DNA from: Barthelona sp. PCE | Lineage: Eukaryota; Metamonada: BaSk clade | Assembly (NCBI GenBank): GCA_040285745.1 | Contig: JAUFOR010000001.1 | Span: 124,001 to 188,000 of the forward strand | DNA: 64,000 nt | Direction of reading: 5' to 3' | Shown here: positions 45,001 through 53,674 of the stretch, piece by piece | Position numbering within the stretch: position 1 is the stretch's first letter | How the letters are laid out: each line of letters starts with the position of its first letter | Program-made: the position numbers and the translations under genes | Notes under the pieces: model-generated | Told to the model about the DNA's origin: nothing | Seen by the model: only the letters and a program-made list of their open reading frames with translations | Database searches by the model: none

Positions 45001-46263
45001 GGGATTGTAAGTGAAGACACAAATGTAGCACTCAAGAAGCCAACCGATGAATCTTCTTCTATCAAAACCCTGAAATACATGCGAGACTTTGAGAGCAGGT
45101 ACCAGCGCCGTAACCGATGGCGAGAAAAGCCCGCTGCCATTGATCCATCAGTTATTCATTCTACGATTGCTGTGATGTCAGGGAAGGCTCCCAAAACTCC
45201 TGAGAAGGTTGAACCCACAAGGGAGGAAAACAGAAAAGACGTGTTGGCTAAGTTTAAACCGCCAACGCCTCCAGCACCGAAAATCATTAAGAAACAAAAG
45301 CGAAGAAATAGCAAGCTGAAGAATCGTCGTAAAAACGGATCACGCCGAAGTTCAAAGAGTAAGCAGGGCATGCCACCGGTTGGGAAACCCAAGACAGAGG
45401 TTGAATTGCCGGAGGCGAGTGTGATTACAACACTTGCTACTGTAACACCTGCACCAATTGGGACAGCATCTGTCACACCTAACGGGGTTGATAACGTCAA
45501 GAGCGAGGCAGACGCTGAGGTTGAGGCGATGCTTGCAAAGATGGAAAATGATAGCTTCTATGATTCGAACCCCGGAACTCCAGCAACTGTTACCAAGTTC
45601 ATCAGTGCGACAAATAGTCTGGATGACATCGCTCTTACTGAAGGGAGCGTCGTGAAGACGAAGGAACGACGCATGTCGAACAGTATCAGTGAGTTTAAGT
45701 CAAGTTCGAGTACAAGAGGTAATAGTGTCAACGGACAGTATTATGAGAACAAAGAGTTCATGGTTGAAGAAACTGATAACAGTGATGGATTTAGTGAAGT
45801 TTCTGATGTTCCCAAGGTGGGACTTTCTTCAGGAAAAATTGATAAACAGTACGCTGGAATCACTGGCAAGAAAGATACTAGAAGAAGTAGTAATTATTTT
45901 GTTGGGGAGGCGCCCAAGGAGCTGAAGGAAGACGTTGAGAGGCGCAAGCAGAATGAAAGAGCGCTTAAATATGCTTCTTTTGGAACTGGAGTCGAGCAGA
46001 AAAAAGATCGCCGATCTTTGCTCATCAAACGTCCTGAGTTGAAGAAACATAGCATTTCAGGCAGGAGGCATGTCCGAAACGTCCAGTCATCCGTGCTTCT
46101 ACCGTCTCCGCGACGTCTTACAGTCAAGAGCAACAAGTCCTTCACATCCAGTGCATATGAAATGAAGGACAATATTGAGGCAGAAACAGGAAAGAACCCT
46201 TACGAATTGGTCAACAGGAGCGCTTTTTCATTCCCGCTCATATCATCAGAATCAGAAATGTAA
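42049..46263 (+). CDS. Long WD40 protein with disordered Ser/Lys-rich C-terminus
   Basis: 1,404 residues. The first 720 form WD40-type propellers, probably two (blades such as SMGYRSATHELFCGTRNGLFVYK, TTLCFHERDDNICFVGFATG and VALIFGMADGSMQVCHPTTGEQ, VIWDDFLHVYCQIRLPAR). The second half is low-complexity: acidic and Ser-rich patches, and a strongly basic KIIKKQKRRNSKLKNRRKNGSR segment near residue 1,090, then Ser/Thr-rich sequence with an ILLPSP-type end. No enzymatic motif. Several ciliary WD proteins have twin propellers and long tails, but I see nothing diagnostic. ATG at 42049; no TCA element close by. Confidence 0.75.
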   Translation: MNRNNRVALPFGLIRRKNYGEHGEQASTLFCVRKILPTRFCLIIQDDKGLLRYHEDDLELRWLNFPASLGQSTSNVSFDGLWLDDIQMFVFSMANLSLTFWNYDFTKLYTMSHMNSFVLSMGYRSATHELFCGTRNGLFVYKLPSLSNNSLLRGFTADDVQDGEVIKLVSSFDNVYGNSEISGWIRLILVAEGTPCMVVCVLPSDILIYIYRTEYDEDQTYEQTGVTLITQDISEVEDPAELLIRITQQTRVSSNVQSRPTKVKWTHQSEIIYHRHIKNVHKNIVKVLKHRSNDWFVSIGDMSLKVTSVLGQVVIEYSLPSHPTTLCFHERDDNICFVGFATGMIRVYHLRITHYLIDFRHPAGIVDMKCVTNVHDDIDLVVATSTDVTLFNVTELMSFQWHLELPARTLFNQNGRLFMLVSGFVVFSCDMMEDNSITDKQRVVLGHDYFIRSIYPHPNEPLIYVLTAHDLLILSDELRCIARWQDVQAECAVVLAQDLHTAAGVFNEKIIDLSVALIFGMADGSMQVCHPTTGEQLLLLHKHSAPIDTIIEVPVGETSCVSVDETGFVVIWDDFLHVYCQIRLPARHTVVYSFLSTIIIGLETGAFIVIDVTKLQRTQHDAIELKPLDVWHPSSPIVSIDSIREGKYLLVAYRNGVVLVFNIEHWSVLRHFKIPEVLDNACFCADYGPNSGRIAVSWRDCLFLLDSGVIDAMDEPYQHSSTSQSIESGYLHGAHSDKIGSTTSNNSRSTKLMEQIFGSSEEKNEVPGVILDTVPGDSIEDILRSLFGKVGLTDKDLPLNLNPYLEYIHDRKRGFRRKKADVPGATAELMEIFEDDETDDSFISFENGPPQITLIEKSESEILKEGAKKLGLNVLELAEEYTNLVFSRPTSPSTRSSNMSASLGKHIFAARIAQIGAISETDEDVLSLESASPLSLVSCASPVYRTDSPNCFAPIGAQSSSALSGVPPGSSVFRSATSSLRPVSGIVSEDTNVALKKPTDESSSIKTLKYMRDFESRYQRRNRWREKPAAIDPSVIHSTIAVMSGKAPKTPEKVEPTREENRKDVLAKFKPPTPPAPKIIKKQKRRNSKLKNRRKNGSRRSSKSKQGMPPVGKPKTEVELPEASVITTLATVTPAPIGTASVTPNGVDNVKSEADAEVEAMLAKMENDSFYDSNPGTPATVTKFISATNSLDDIALTEGSVVKTKERRMSNSISEFKSSSSTRGNSVNGQYYENKEFMVEETDNSDGFSEVSDVPKVGLSSGKIDKQYAGITGKKDTRRSSNYFVGEAPKELKEDVERRKQNERALKYASFGTGVEQKKDRRSLLIKRPELKKHSISGRRHVRNVQSSVLLPSPRRLTVKSNKSFTSSAYEMKDNIEAETGKNPYELVNRSAFSFPLISSESEM

Positions 46264-46277
46264 ATATTTAACCACTT

Positions 46278-47387
46278 TTACAAAATTCCAGCGTATTCTG
46301 CCAATTCATCATCTTCTAGCGCAATGTTAGACATCCTTGAATCTACCCTTACATCTTTTATGGAAGTTTTTAAGTTCTTCTGAAAAGGGTACTGAATCTT
46401 CTTCCTCTCAATAGATGTTAAATTCTTTTTTTCTTTCTTAGTGATGCTTTCCATCTCTCTGCGGAGCGAGTGTGACATGTGAGATCGTTTTAAAGCACCA
46501 TATGAAACGTTGCGTTTTTCTCTTCGAGCTAATCTTTCCGTTAGTGCCCGTTGCTCCTTCACAGGTACTTTAGATAATTTGAGTGAAGGAACGCTCAGCT
46601 TCTTCTTTGGAGGCATCTTTTTTAAAGGAGTTTTCTTTTGTGGAGCACTTAATGATCTTCCACTGATGAAATTATCGAGACTGGGAGAAAAATTCGATTT
46701 CTTCTTCTTCTGTTTCATTGGTTTTGTCTTTCTTAAAACAGGTTTACGATGTGTACTGGGACGCCGACTGGATAATGGCACTAGACCTAACAAAGAAGAA
46801 ACATCTTCCCTTTTCTCCCTCTTCGCAAAACTACGGTACTTTTTCAACTTGCCTTTCAGCTTTTCCTCATCGTTAATATAGTAGTAAACCATAGCTTCGC
46901 CCCGCGCTACATCCTTGGAACTGTTGCTCTTTTCCAACAGATGCCTGAATTCTGTAGGTAGTGATGTAGCCATTTCGATGTCTTCCTCCTGATTCAGCAT
47001 GAAGAACTCCTCCAAGCTCACTGATGTGGAACTCCTTGAAGTGCTGATCACAATAGAGATTGGATCATTCTGAATCCTCAACGTTGAAGGATCTTTTGCC
47101 TTAAGAACATGCTCAGTAATGAGCGATGAGTTAGATGGCACCCGCTTCTCCTCTTTCTTTGGTGGTTCAAAAGGGGATACAAACTGCCGAACTGAAAGAA
47201 GAGTGTTTTCCTGTTCCATACTCTCCTCAGCCTGTGGACTCGTCGCTTGAACCTTTTCTGGTGATTTTCGCTGCCTGTTTACCCTTGGAGATTTCAAATC
47301 GTGTGACTTACTAATTATGCCTGCTGGCATATTATTTAACGGTTTCAATGCTCCGTTTGAAGAAAGAAACAGCTGATTCAATTGCAT
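46278..47387 (-). CDS. Basic, largely disordered protein, function unknown
   Basis: 369 residues, ATG at 47387. Rich in Ser, Lys and Arg, with basic clusters (KKYRSFAKREKRED, KPMKQKKKKSNF, KKTPLKKMPPKKKLS) and a helical RALTERLARREKRNV stretch. The middle (SVSLEEFFMLNQEEDIEM, EFRHLLEKS) could be a short helical motif. A nuclear or microtubule-associated role would fit the charge but is not shown. It converges with the long WD40 gene, 14 bp between stops, and its upstream neighbour on the same strand is proteasome alpha2. Confidence 0.6.
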   Translation of the reverse strand: MQLNQLFLSSNGALKPLNNMPAGIISKSHDLKSPRVNRQRKSPEKVQATSPQAEESMEQENTLLSVRQFVSPFEPPKKEEKRVPSNSSLITEHVLKAKDPSTLRIQNDPISIVISTSRSSTSVSLEEFFMLNQEEDIEMATSLPTEFRHLLEKSNSSKDVARGEAMVYYYINDEEKLKGKLKKYRSFAKREKREDVSSLLGLVPLSSRRPSTHRKPVLRKTKPMKQKKKKSNFSPSLDNFISGRSLSAPQKKTPLKKMPPKKKLSVPSLKLSKVPVKEQRALTERLARREKRNVSYGALKRSHMSHSLRREMESITKKEKKNLTSIERKKIQYPFQKNLKTSIKDVRVDSRMSNIALEDDELAEYAGIL

Positions 47388-47453
47388 ATAACCATACTTA
47401 GATCACAAAAATTCCGATATGCATCAAAAAAAGTAAAACAAAAAAAAAAATGT

Positions 47454-48155
47454 TTATTCAGCTTCTTCTAAGTAATCCTGAATCTCCTCGGGGGTCAGAA
47501 TGGATACAACACCATCACTTTTTACCACAGCAAGTTCAATATTATCTTTAGTTATGAGACCATTGTGTACCTCCTTTAAACACTCAATAGTAAGTGTGAT
47601 ACACTCTTCAAGTCCCAATGTGTCGGTGTATCTCTTCTCCAGGAACGATGTGACATTCTCACGACCTTTACCAATACCGGCAGCTTTCCAGCTGTAATAT
47701 GAACCGCTAGGATCGATCTGATACATCCTGGAGCCAGTTTCATCGAATCCGACGATGAAGACGCATACGCCGAACGGTCTCACACCTCCCTTTTGTGTAT
47801 ATTCTTGCATAACACCAGCCATATGTGATGCGACTCTCTCGATAGGCATTAAATCATTGTAACGGTAAAAATACTCTGCTGCCTTCTTCCTTGTGTTCTT
47901 GAGCAGTCCACGGAAGTCTGCAACAATGCCTGAAAAGATAGCTATACAGTTATCTGAAATTTTTCCAAGTCGTGTAATGGTTGATGCATCAATGAGGGGT
48001 GTACTCAGCACCTTCTCGGCGCCTACAACGACTCCCTCATGACAGGTTAAACCTACACATGAACTAGAGTTCTCAGCAGCCTTGAAAGCATGATCTACTT
48101 GTGTTAATCGACCTGATGAGCTGAAAGTGGACAAACTAAAGTTAAAATCACTCAT
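47454..48155 (-). CDS. PSMA2: 20S proteasome subunit alpha2 (PSMA2-type)
   Basis: Alpha-ring subunit of the 20S core. The N-terminal alpha signature is FSLSTFSSSGRLTQVDHAFKA (compare [21 protein letters not shown] in alpha2), and later VMQEYTQKGGVRPFGV, DPSGSYYSWKAAGIGKG and the EEIQDYL end all fit alpha2 best. The bipartite signature usually holds Tyr in Q-EYA; here it is VDHAF, a mild divergence. As expected for an alpha subunit, no N-terminal catalytic Thr. 233 residues, close to the usual 234. ATG at 48155. Confidence 0.92.
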   Translation of the reverse strand: MSDFNFSLSTFSSSGRLTQVDHAFKAAENSSSCVGLTCHEGVVVGAEKVLSTPLIDASTITRLGKISDNCIAIFSGIVADFRGLLKNTRKKAAEYFYRYNDLMPIERVASHMAGVMQEYTQKGGVRPFGVCVFIVGFDETGSRMYQIDPSGSYYSWKAAGIGKGRENVTSFLEKRYTDTLGLEECITLTIECLKEVHNGLITKDNIELAVVKSDGVVSILTPEEIQDYLEEAE

Positions 48156-48284
48156 TTAAATCCCACAAAAACTAAAAAACTGTTAAAAGGAAAAGAAATA
48201 GAATTACAAGAAGAAATGCACTAAAATGCTATTGTCATCCTGTTCACCGCATACACAAACCGTATTCCCGAAGCTTTACGATAA

Positions 48285-50000
48285 ATGAAAACCACAAACT
48301 TTGCAGTAGAATGTTATACCATTCATCATCCTTTTCGAGTTCGGCATATTGTTTTTACACGAACGCAAACGAACCGCATGATCTCGCCAAGTGATTTTGA
48401 TTCTTCCCATTCGGAATCTGAGAAAAATGAGCAGGAAGAACGCTTATTGGAAACTCCGCGTGAACGAACGTTCTTAGACTCGCCCAGAGTGATGAATGAC
48501 CTTGAAAGCGACGAGGAGGAAAAGCTATTTAACACAACTGAGATTGGCGCACCTTACCCATGGGAACAACCTTTAAAACCTTTTAAATCTCGTATTACTG
48601 ATCCCAACTCACAGTATTATAACCAAGTACCCAGCGAAACAGCACGAAGGGCATTCAAGAAGGTTGTTTATGGAGTCCGGCCTTCAAAAAATATTGTTTC
48701 AATTCTTCAAGCATTTGGATGTGTACCTCCTTCGACCAGAGAATCCAAAACTTCGAAGTGCTACCACTGCAACTTCACAAACAGCCTTCAGAAGAAGCTT
48801 TCTTCGAATCATTTGAGTATATTAAGCCCAGCCTTAACGAATCAAAGAGAGATTGTTGGTATGAAGCATTTTTCTTTCTGCATTGAGTTAAAGAAGTGCA
48901 AGGACATCCCGCACCCGGCCGAAAATAGTTTGTGTATTCATAGATATGTTCGTTTAACATTGTGGGATACAGTCAATGATGAACCTCTGAGCAATATTTT
49001 TGAAATTCCAGCAAACAGGGATCCAACATGTGACAACTGGTTGTTCGATAACCAATCTCATAATAACCCAATCTATGTATTTTGTAACTTGAATGGTTGT
49101 CGTCGCGGTGGCACTATTGTTTTGGTATGTGAGGTAGGCTTTACCCTTCAATTTTTGAACCAAAAACGCGTAGTCACACAGGACGATCAGGGTAACGTGC
49201 AATATGACCTGGAAAGCGAGGATATAGATGCTTTTAATGCAGGTAAGACTGTCACATATACTGTAGGGCATTACAACATTCCGCTGGTTGATCTTTCGAG
49301 TATTGCTGAGAATGCGGTTGCCCCAATAGTAGAAGAGACTCTTATATACAATAACATAAGTGGAAGTCACTCAGAGCATCTTTTAGGTGGAGATATTACT
49401 GAGAAGGACACAGTAGAGGTGCTTGAAAAGCTTGATAACGCCATGATGCCTCATAAGAAGCGGAGATGGATGGGTCTACGGGCGCCTACAGCACCGAACC
49501 CCAGACTTGTGTACAAAATAACACGTGTTCCCACCAGGCACGCTGAGAGATACAAGATGCTGCCCAGTAACTTTATTTCCAACCCAGGAGTGTGCCTCAT
49601 GTCAGCAATGCATCAAATATCTTGTGCGAAGTGTCACCCAACATACTCCCGCCTTTCTAACCGACGTATTTTTGACCCCATCGCTCTGCTACCACGTCTA
49701 ATTGATGTGCCAGATATCCGTACGCGCCTCAGTAAGGTGTTTGAGACAGAGTATCTTACGTTACGGCGAAGAGCTAACGATAATAGTGCTGTTATCGAAC
49801 TGGTGAGGGAATTATGTGCAAAATTTAATGTGTTCCTCAACGCAACGACTGTTCCAGAATACGATGTACGAAAACCAGAGAGGTTGGCTCGAGCAAAGAC
49901 TTTTAATGACTGTGCAAATTTCTTACCCAATTTACATACTCAAAAGATGAGTACAAATAATCCAAAACCATTTTCAATAACAGAAATGATCTTTGAGTAA
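48285..50000 (+). CDS. Unrecognised 571-residue protein, possibly with a C2-like beta domain
   Basis: Frame from ATG 48285; an in-frame ATG at 48378 (MISPSDFDSS) is an equally good start and removes 31 residues. A TTCACC lies 42 nt before 48285. The N-terminus is acidic (NDLESDEEEKLF). Residues about 195-290 look like a beta-sandwich, with CIHRYVRLTLWDTVNDEPLSN, then NPIYVFCNLNG and GGTIVLVCEVGF, which recalls a C2 or similar membrane- or protein-binding domain, without the Asp ligands for calcium. The C-terminal third is helical with a CAKCHPTYSRLSNRR segment. No family assigned. It converges with the CCCH-finger gene, 13 bp between stops. Confidence 0.6.
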   Translation: MKTTNFAVECYTIHHPFRVRHIVFTRTQTNRMISPSDFDSSHSESEKNEQEERLLETPRERTFLDSPRVMNDLESDEEEKLFNTTEIGAPYPWEQPLKPFKSRITDPNSQYYNQVPSETARRAFKKVVYGVRPSKNIVSILQAFGCVPPSTRESKTSKCYHCNFTNSLQKKLSSNHLSILSPALTNQREIVGMKHFSFCIELKKCKDIPHPAENSLCIHRYVRLTLWDTVNDEPLSNIFEIPANRDPTCDNWLFDNQSHNNPIYVFCNLNGCRRGGTIVLVCEVGFTLQFLNQKRVVTQDDQGNVQYDLESEDIDAFNAGKTVTYTVGHYNIPLVDLSSIAENAVAPIVEETLIYNNISGSHSEHLLGGDITEKDTVEVLEKLDNAMMPHKKRRWMGLRAPTAPNPRLVYKITRVPTRHAERYKMLPSNFISNPGVCLMSAMHQISCAKCHPTYSRLSNRRIFDPIALLPRLIDVPDIRTRLSKVFETEYLTLRRRANDNSAVIELVRELCAKFNVFLNATTVPEYDVRKPERLARAKTFNDCANFLPNLHTQKMSTNNPKPFSITEMIFE

Positions 50001-50013
50001 ACATAAACACGTT

Positions 50014-52284
50014 TTATTTTTTGTTAAAGGAAAACAATTCCTCTTGTCCGATATCCTTTGCCTCTATATTGAATGTTTCCTGTGACGCAAATGCACTGAA
50101 AGATGGAACACTCTCTACTGCAAATAAGCGAGACGGTTCAGGCGACGAGATGGGAGTCAAACCTGGTGGATATCGTCCGTCCTCAGAGGGAATTGACAAT
50201 GTGGTGGAGCTGTCCGACGGTGGGATCAGCGGTGGCGGTGATGAAGACGGGGTGTTGCCCTGCGACATAGTCCCGTTCATAATCATTCTTTTGAACTTTG
50301 GATCAACAATCATGGGATCCTCAAGCTCTTCCAACACGTCACTGTCCTCCTCCGTCTCAAGGATGGTGCCTGGGCGCCCTGTGAAGCGCATCTCAAGCCT
50401 GTTAAGGATCGTTGTCATATCAACATACTTGAGTCCCAGAATTACATCACAACGCGTAACTGCAACCTTGTCAAGCTGCGGTTCATGTATTGGCGGGGGG
50501 ATGCGGTTTCTACGGAACAGTTTGCTGACAAAGATAAAGGGGATGAACTTCCTTGGTAGGAATCCTGTTTCTATAACTACAGGTGGAGGTAGCTCAAGTT
50601 GCATAAAATCGTGCCCGATGCACACCTGCATCTTGTGCACGTGCTCGTTCTGAGAATATTTAACCGTCATTGTCTGAACAAAATATCGAGTATTGGTCGT
50701 CGACAACACTGAACCCAAGGTTGATGAAGATGATTCAGTCCTACGCTTAGAAAAATCATTGAACCGCTCCCCTGCATGGGTCTCTAGCGTGGTGTTGTAC
50801 GGCGCTATCAAATCAGAACTATTAATACACATCATCGTCATGGGGTGTTCGCCAAAATAACCCACCATAGATAGTGCGTACTGTGTCGGTGGCAGAACAC
50901 GAACATGCGAGTAGCGGACTGGATCCCACGTCATCGCGTAAGGGAAGTCATTCATATTACGATGAACAAAATCACCGTCGTTAAGCCCGATACCACTCAC
51001 CATATCACGCAGCCGAACACTTCGTGTGAAAAGACGGGTTCCGTATGAATCGGACTCGCGATGCCCGCCCTGCAAGCAAGGATTCAACCGGAGACCGAAC
51101 GTTAAACTGCAGTCCCTGAGCGGCATGAACTGAACAAACACGTGATCAACACATCCTGCAACCACTTCAAACGTCAACATGTCAGCGCTGACGGTAACGT
51201 TGGGGCGGGGGTATTCCTTCCCTTTGTGTGAGAAAAGGGGAAACGTCATGAATGACGTGAATGGTGTCGATATAATACCAGCTGAAATTATTGGGCGATC
51301 AAAAATCTCACTAACAATCGTCCTATATCCGTTTGTTATCTCAAACACCCTTCGCCCACCAACGTTACTCATTGTGCCGTGCACTGCAAAGAGATACCCA
51401 TGCTTGAACAAGTCAAGATTTAGATCAGCGGCGAAATCCAAAGTAGACTCGCCCGCACAGAACGGAATATCCGGTGCCTGAACCAACCTTCTGAGGATAG
51501 GTCTATTATCAGCACTCTTTAAATCGAACTGATAAAGGAGTATCCAGTCATCTTTGACCCAACGCTCCCTGTAATCATAAGTACCATCGGAACTGACTGT
51601 TCTTCGTAGATGAAAAATTACACGATGTTTATCCTCCGGGCTGTTCCATGAGGATTGTTGGTCATCGATAGCGCTGTTTATAACAACATCTGATACATCA
51701 ATTGATGTTTCATCGAAATCACACTTGAGTTCATTAACGAAATCACATTTCGACGCTTCGATTGACAATAGGTTCCAAACAATCTGAGAATTGACAAGAT
51801 GAATAACCTCTCCAACGTTTTCATTGTCTACTATGGTACCCAAATCGAATTTTTGAGAAAAATCTGCAACAAACGCCAAGAAATCATCCTTAGAGATGTT
51901 GGTCCTCTTTGTCCAGCCCACGTCGATCTGCTCTAGCAGAACATAAAGTGTAGAAAGTGAAAAACAACGCTGAGAAGTAATTGACAACAAACACTGTAAT
52001 GACCAAAGGAAACGAGGTTCAATCGCGTCGCTTTTGAACGTGATGTTGCGTAGGTACCGTGAAGCAAATTTTGTAAAGGTATTGAACGTATGCTTCAAAA
52101 AACTACATGTACAGCGAGTTTCCGTAAATGTGGCCTTCGCTGGAATGAGGCTTTCTGCGTTTGGTTGAGGATTATCGGTATCTCTAAGATGTAAATAAAG
52201 ACAGTTATCAGAAAACCCGCATTGATTCATCAGACCGAGGTTCTGACAAATTCTTTTAGGTAAAATTCCCTTGTTGGTTGGCAT
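50014..52284 (-). CDS. Large protein with an N-terminal CCCH zinc finger
   Basis: 756 residues, ATG at 52284. Residues 13-32 contain a C-x8-C-x5-C-x3-H finger (CQNLGLMNQCGFSDNCLYLH), the type that binds single-stranded RNA. It is followed by about 520 residues of mixed helix and strand that I cannot assign, with a strand-rich centre (RRTVSSDGTYDYRERWVKDDWILLYQF and onward), and a disordered Ser/Pro tail (SSSPPPLIPPSDSS). A role in RNA metabolism is a reasonable guess from the finger. The next gene on the other strand starts 236 bp away. Confidence 0.65.
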   Translation of the reverse strand: MPTNKGILPKRICQNLGLMNQCGFSDNCLYLHLRDTDNPQPNAESLIPAKATFTETRCTCSFLKHTFNTFTKFASRYLRNITFKSDAIEPRFLWSLQCLLSITSQRCFSLSTLYVLLEQIDVGWTKRTNISKDDFLAFVADFSQKFDLGTIVDNENVGEVIHLVNSQIVWNLLSIEASKCDFVNELKCDFDETSIDVSDVVINSAIDDQQSSWNSPEDKHRVIFHLRRTVSSDGTYDYRERWVKDDWILLYQFDLKSADNRPILRRLVQAPDIPFCAGESTLDFAADLNLDLFKHGYLFAVHGTMSNVGGRRVFEITNGYRTIVSEIFDRPIISAGIISTPFTSFMTFPLFSHKGKEYPRPNVTVSADMLTFEVVAGCVDHVFVQFMPLRDCSLTFGLRLNPCLQGGHRESDSYGTRLFTRSVRLRDMVSGIGLNDGDFVHRNMNDFPYAMTWDPVRYSHVRVLPPTQYALSMVGYFGEHPMTMMCINSSDLIAPYNTTLETHAGERFNDFSKRRTESSSSTLGSVLSTTNTRYFVQTMTVKYSQNEHVHKMQVCIGHDFMQLELPPPVVIETGFLPRKFIPFIFVSKLFRRNRIPPPIHEPQLDKVAVTRCDVILGLKYVDMTTILNRLEMRFTGRPGTILETEEDSDVLEELEDPMIVDPKFKRMIMNGTMSQGNTPSSSPPPLIPPSDSSTTLSIPSEDGRYPPGLTPISSPEPSRLFAVESVPSFSAFASQETFNIEAKDIGQEELFSFNKK

Positions 52285-52477
52285 GAGATCAAAAAAGTGT
52301 GTTCTTCATGCACCTAAAAAAGCGAGAATAGAGTTAATAAATATAACACTATGGAAGTTCGTTACGCTGAAATTGTTCCCAACATACGATTCTAAAACCG
52401 TTTCAACGTTGCCTGAATGCCTAGCCATGCGTCTATTGAAACCAGTTAGAAGAATGTTGTTTTTAGTTTTAATTCCG

Positions 52478-52488
52478 TTTTTTCACAA
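52478..52488 (+). promoter_or_regulatory. TCA-type initiator candidate for the polyprenol kinase
   Basis: TTTTTTCACAA, 33 nt before the ATG at 52521; a second TTCAAA at 52508-52513 has its A 10 nt before it. Either could be the start site. Confidence 0.35.
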
Positions 52489-52520
52489 CAAATCCTTTGT
52501 ACAGGAATTCAAAAACACGA

Positions 52521-53234
52521 ATGAATCTCATTATCGAGAATATTTGGTGGGCTTATGCAGCTTATGTGGGAATATTCACAGTTTATCTTATTCTAGTATT
52601 TTTAGCGGTTAAACTGTCGTCAATTAAGCACTTTGGGCGCAAACTCACACACATTGGTTCAGGAACAATCATGGTTCTTTGTGCCCGTTTACATTACACT
52701 AGCAAATTCCAATGGAGGCTTTTACTAGCATCTGTTCCATTTGGATCATCCCTTCTGATCCTTGGTATGGTCACTAAGATCATCAAATTCCCTCTATTCC
52801 AACGTATCATGTCAAGGGAGAATGGTCTTCACGATCTTATTCGTGGTCCTCTTATTTATGGTTTTTGTATGGGAATAGCAGCTCTTTTCTTCATTAATGA
52901 CATTGCTGGTTTACTTTCTGTTGCCGTACTGTGTTTTGGAGATGGATTCGCTGAAATTTTTGGTTCAAATTTGGGGAAAAAGAAATGGTGGTTTTCAGAA
53001 AAGAAAAGTTATGTAGGAACTATTGCATTCGCTGTTTGTTCTGTTCTAGGTTCAATGTTCTTTTTATGGTATTTTAACAGTAATTTAACGTTAACAACTC
53101 TCTGGAAGCTTGCTGCTGTCGCTGTCATAAGTGGTGTTATTGAAATATTTGATCCCAAGGGGTTTGACAATGCTTCTGTGTATCTTAGCGGCTTACTTTT
53201 TGGACATATTTTCTTCGGAACAGAATTCTTTTAG
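52521..53234 (+). CDS. Polyprenol/phytol-type kinase (VTE5/FOLK/dolichol-kinase superfamily)
   Basis: 237-residue integral membrane protein with about six or seven hydrophobic segments. It belongs to the CTP-dependent prenol kinase and phosphatidate cytidylyltransferase superfamily by two motifs: RKLTHIGSG at 39-47 (compare RKLVHILSG) and the cytosolic GDGFAEIFGSNLGKKKWWFSEKKSYVGT (compare GDGFADIVGR-FGK...KNKSFAGS), which carries the nucleotide and metal-binding Asp. Length and motif spacing favour the VTE5/farnesol kinase branch over the larger Sec59 dolichol kinases. With IPP isomerase at 58.3 kb, it suggests active polyisoprenoid phosphate metabolism. The ATG at 52521 is the first in frame after the TCA elements. 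Confidence 0.82.
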   Translation: MNLIIENIWWAYAAYVGIFTVYLILVFLAVKLSSIKHFGRKLTHIGSGTIMVLCARLHYTSKFQWRLLLASVPFGSSLLILGMVTKIIKFPLFQRIMSRENGLHDLIRGPLIYGFCMGIAALFFINDIAGLLSVAVLCFGDGFAEIFGSNLGKKKWWFSEKKSYVGTIAFAVCSVLGSMFFLWYFNSNLTLTTLWKLAAVAVISGVIEIFDPKGFDNASVYLSGLLFGHIFFGTEFF

Positions 53235-53345
53235 TTTTCTAAATCAAATCTATCGTGTAAATGTATATCTAACATCGATCAATACCACATGAACTGCTTA
53301 AAAATATGTAAATCACAACTATTACTGTTTTCGAATTTCTTTCCA

Positions 53346-53353
53346 TTTTCAAC
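53346..53353 (+). promoter_or_regulatory. TCA-type initiator candidate directly before the MGNRVS gene
   Basis: TTTTCAAC, with only four bases from the A of TCA to the ATG at 53355. If this is the start site, the 5' UTR is almost nil. Confidence 0.4.
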
Positions 53354-53354
53354 G

Positions 53355-53648
53355 ATGGGCAACAGAGTTTCAAATATACTCAAGAGGAGGGCACCGGCTG
53401 ATCCGATTGCGATGACAGAAAAACACACAATACACAAAGACGATACAAACGCAAACGGTTTTATCGTTCACTCTCGTTTTGAGCAATTACATTCCAGGGA
53501 CACCGTTGACAATGGCAATTCAGCACTCAGGGCAGACCCAGCTTTGTTGAGAATCCGTTCAAAAAACAGCGAAACTGTTTATGTTGTTTCTCGCAACTCT
53601 TACGTACCACCCCCAAAGATTTCAGATTCCAACTTCCTTGATATATGA
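53355..53648 (+). CDS. Small predicted N-myristoylated protein
   Basis: 97 residues beginning MGNRVSNILKRRAP: Gly2, Ser6 and following basic residues form a standard N-myristoylation signal with a polybasic membrane-binding patch. The rest is polar, with no known domain, ending in PPPKISDSNFLDI. The frame is open further upstream, but the myristoylation context and the TTTTCAAC element immediately before this ATG decide the start. Small myristoylated proteins with basic heads usually sit on the cytosolic face of the plasma or flagellar membrane; the role is unknown. Confidence 0.7.
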   Translation: MGNRVSNILKRRAPADPIAMTEKHTIHKDDTNANGFIVHSRFEQLHSRDTVDNGNSALRADPALLRIRSKNSETVYVVSRNSYVPPPKISDSNFLDI

Positions 53649-53674
53649 TAATTCATAAGTTTTATTAAAAATGA

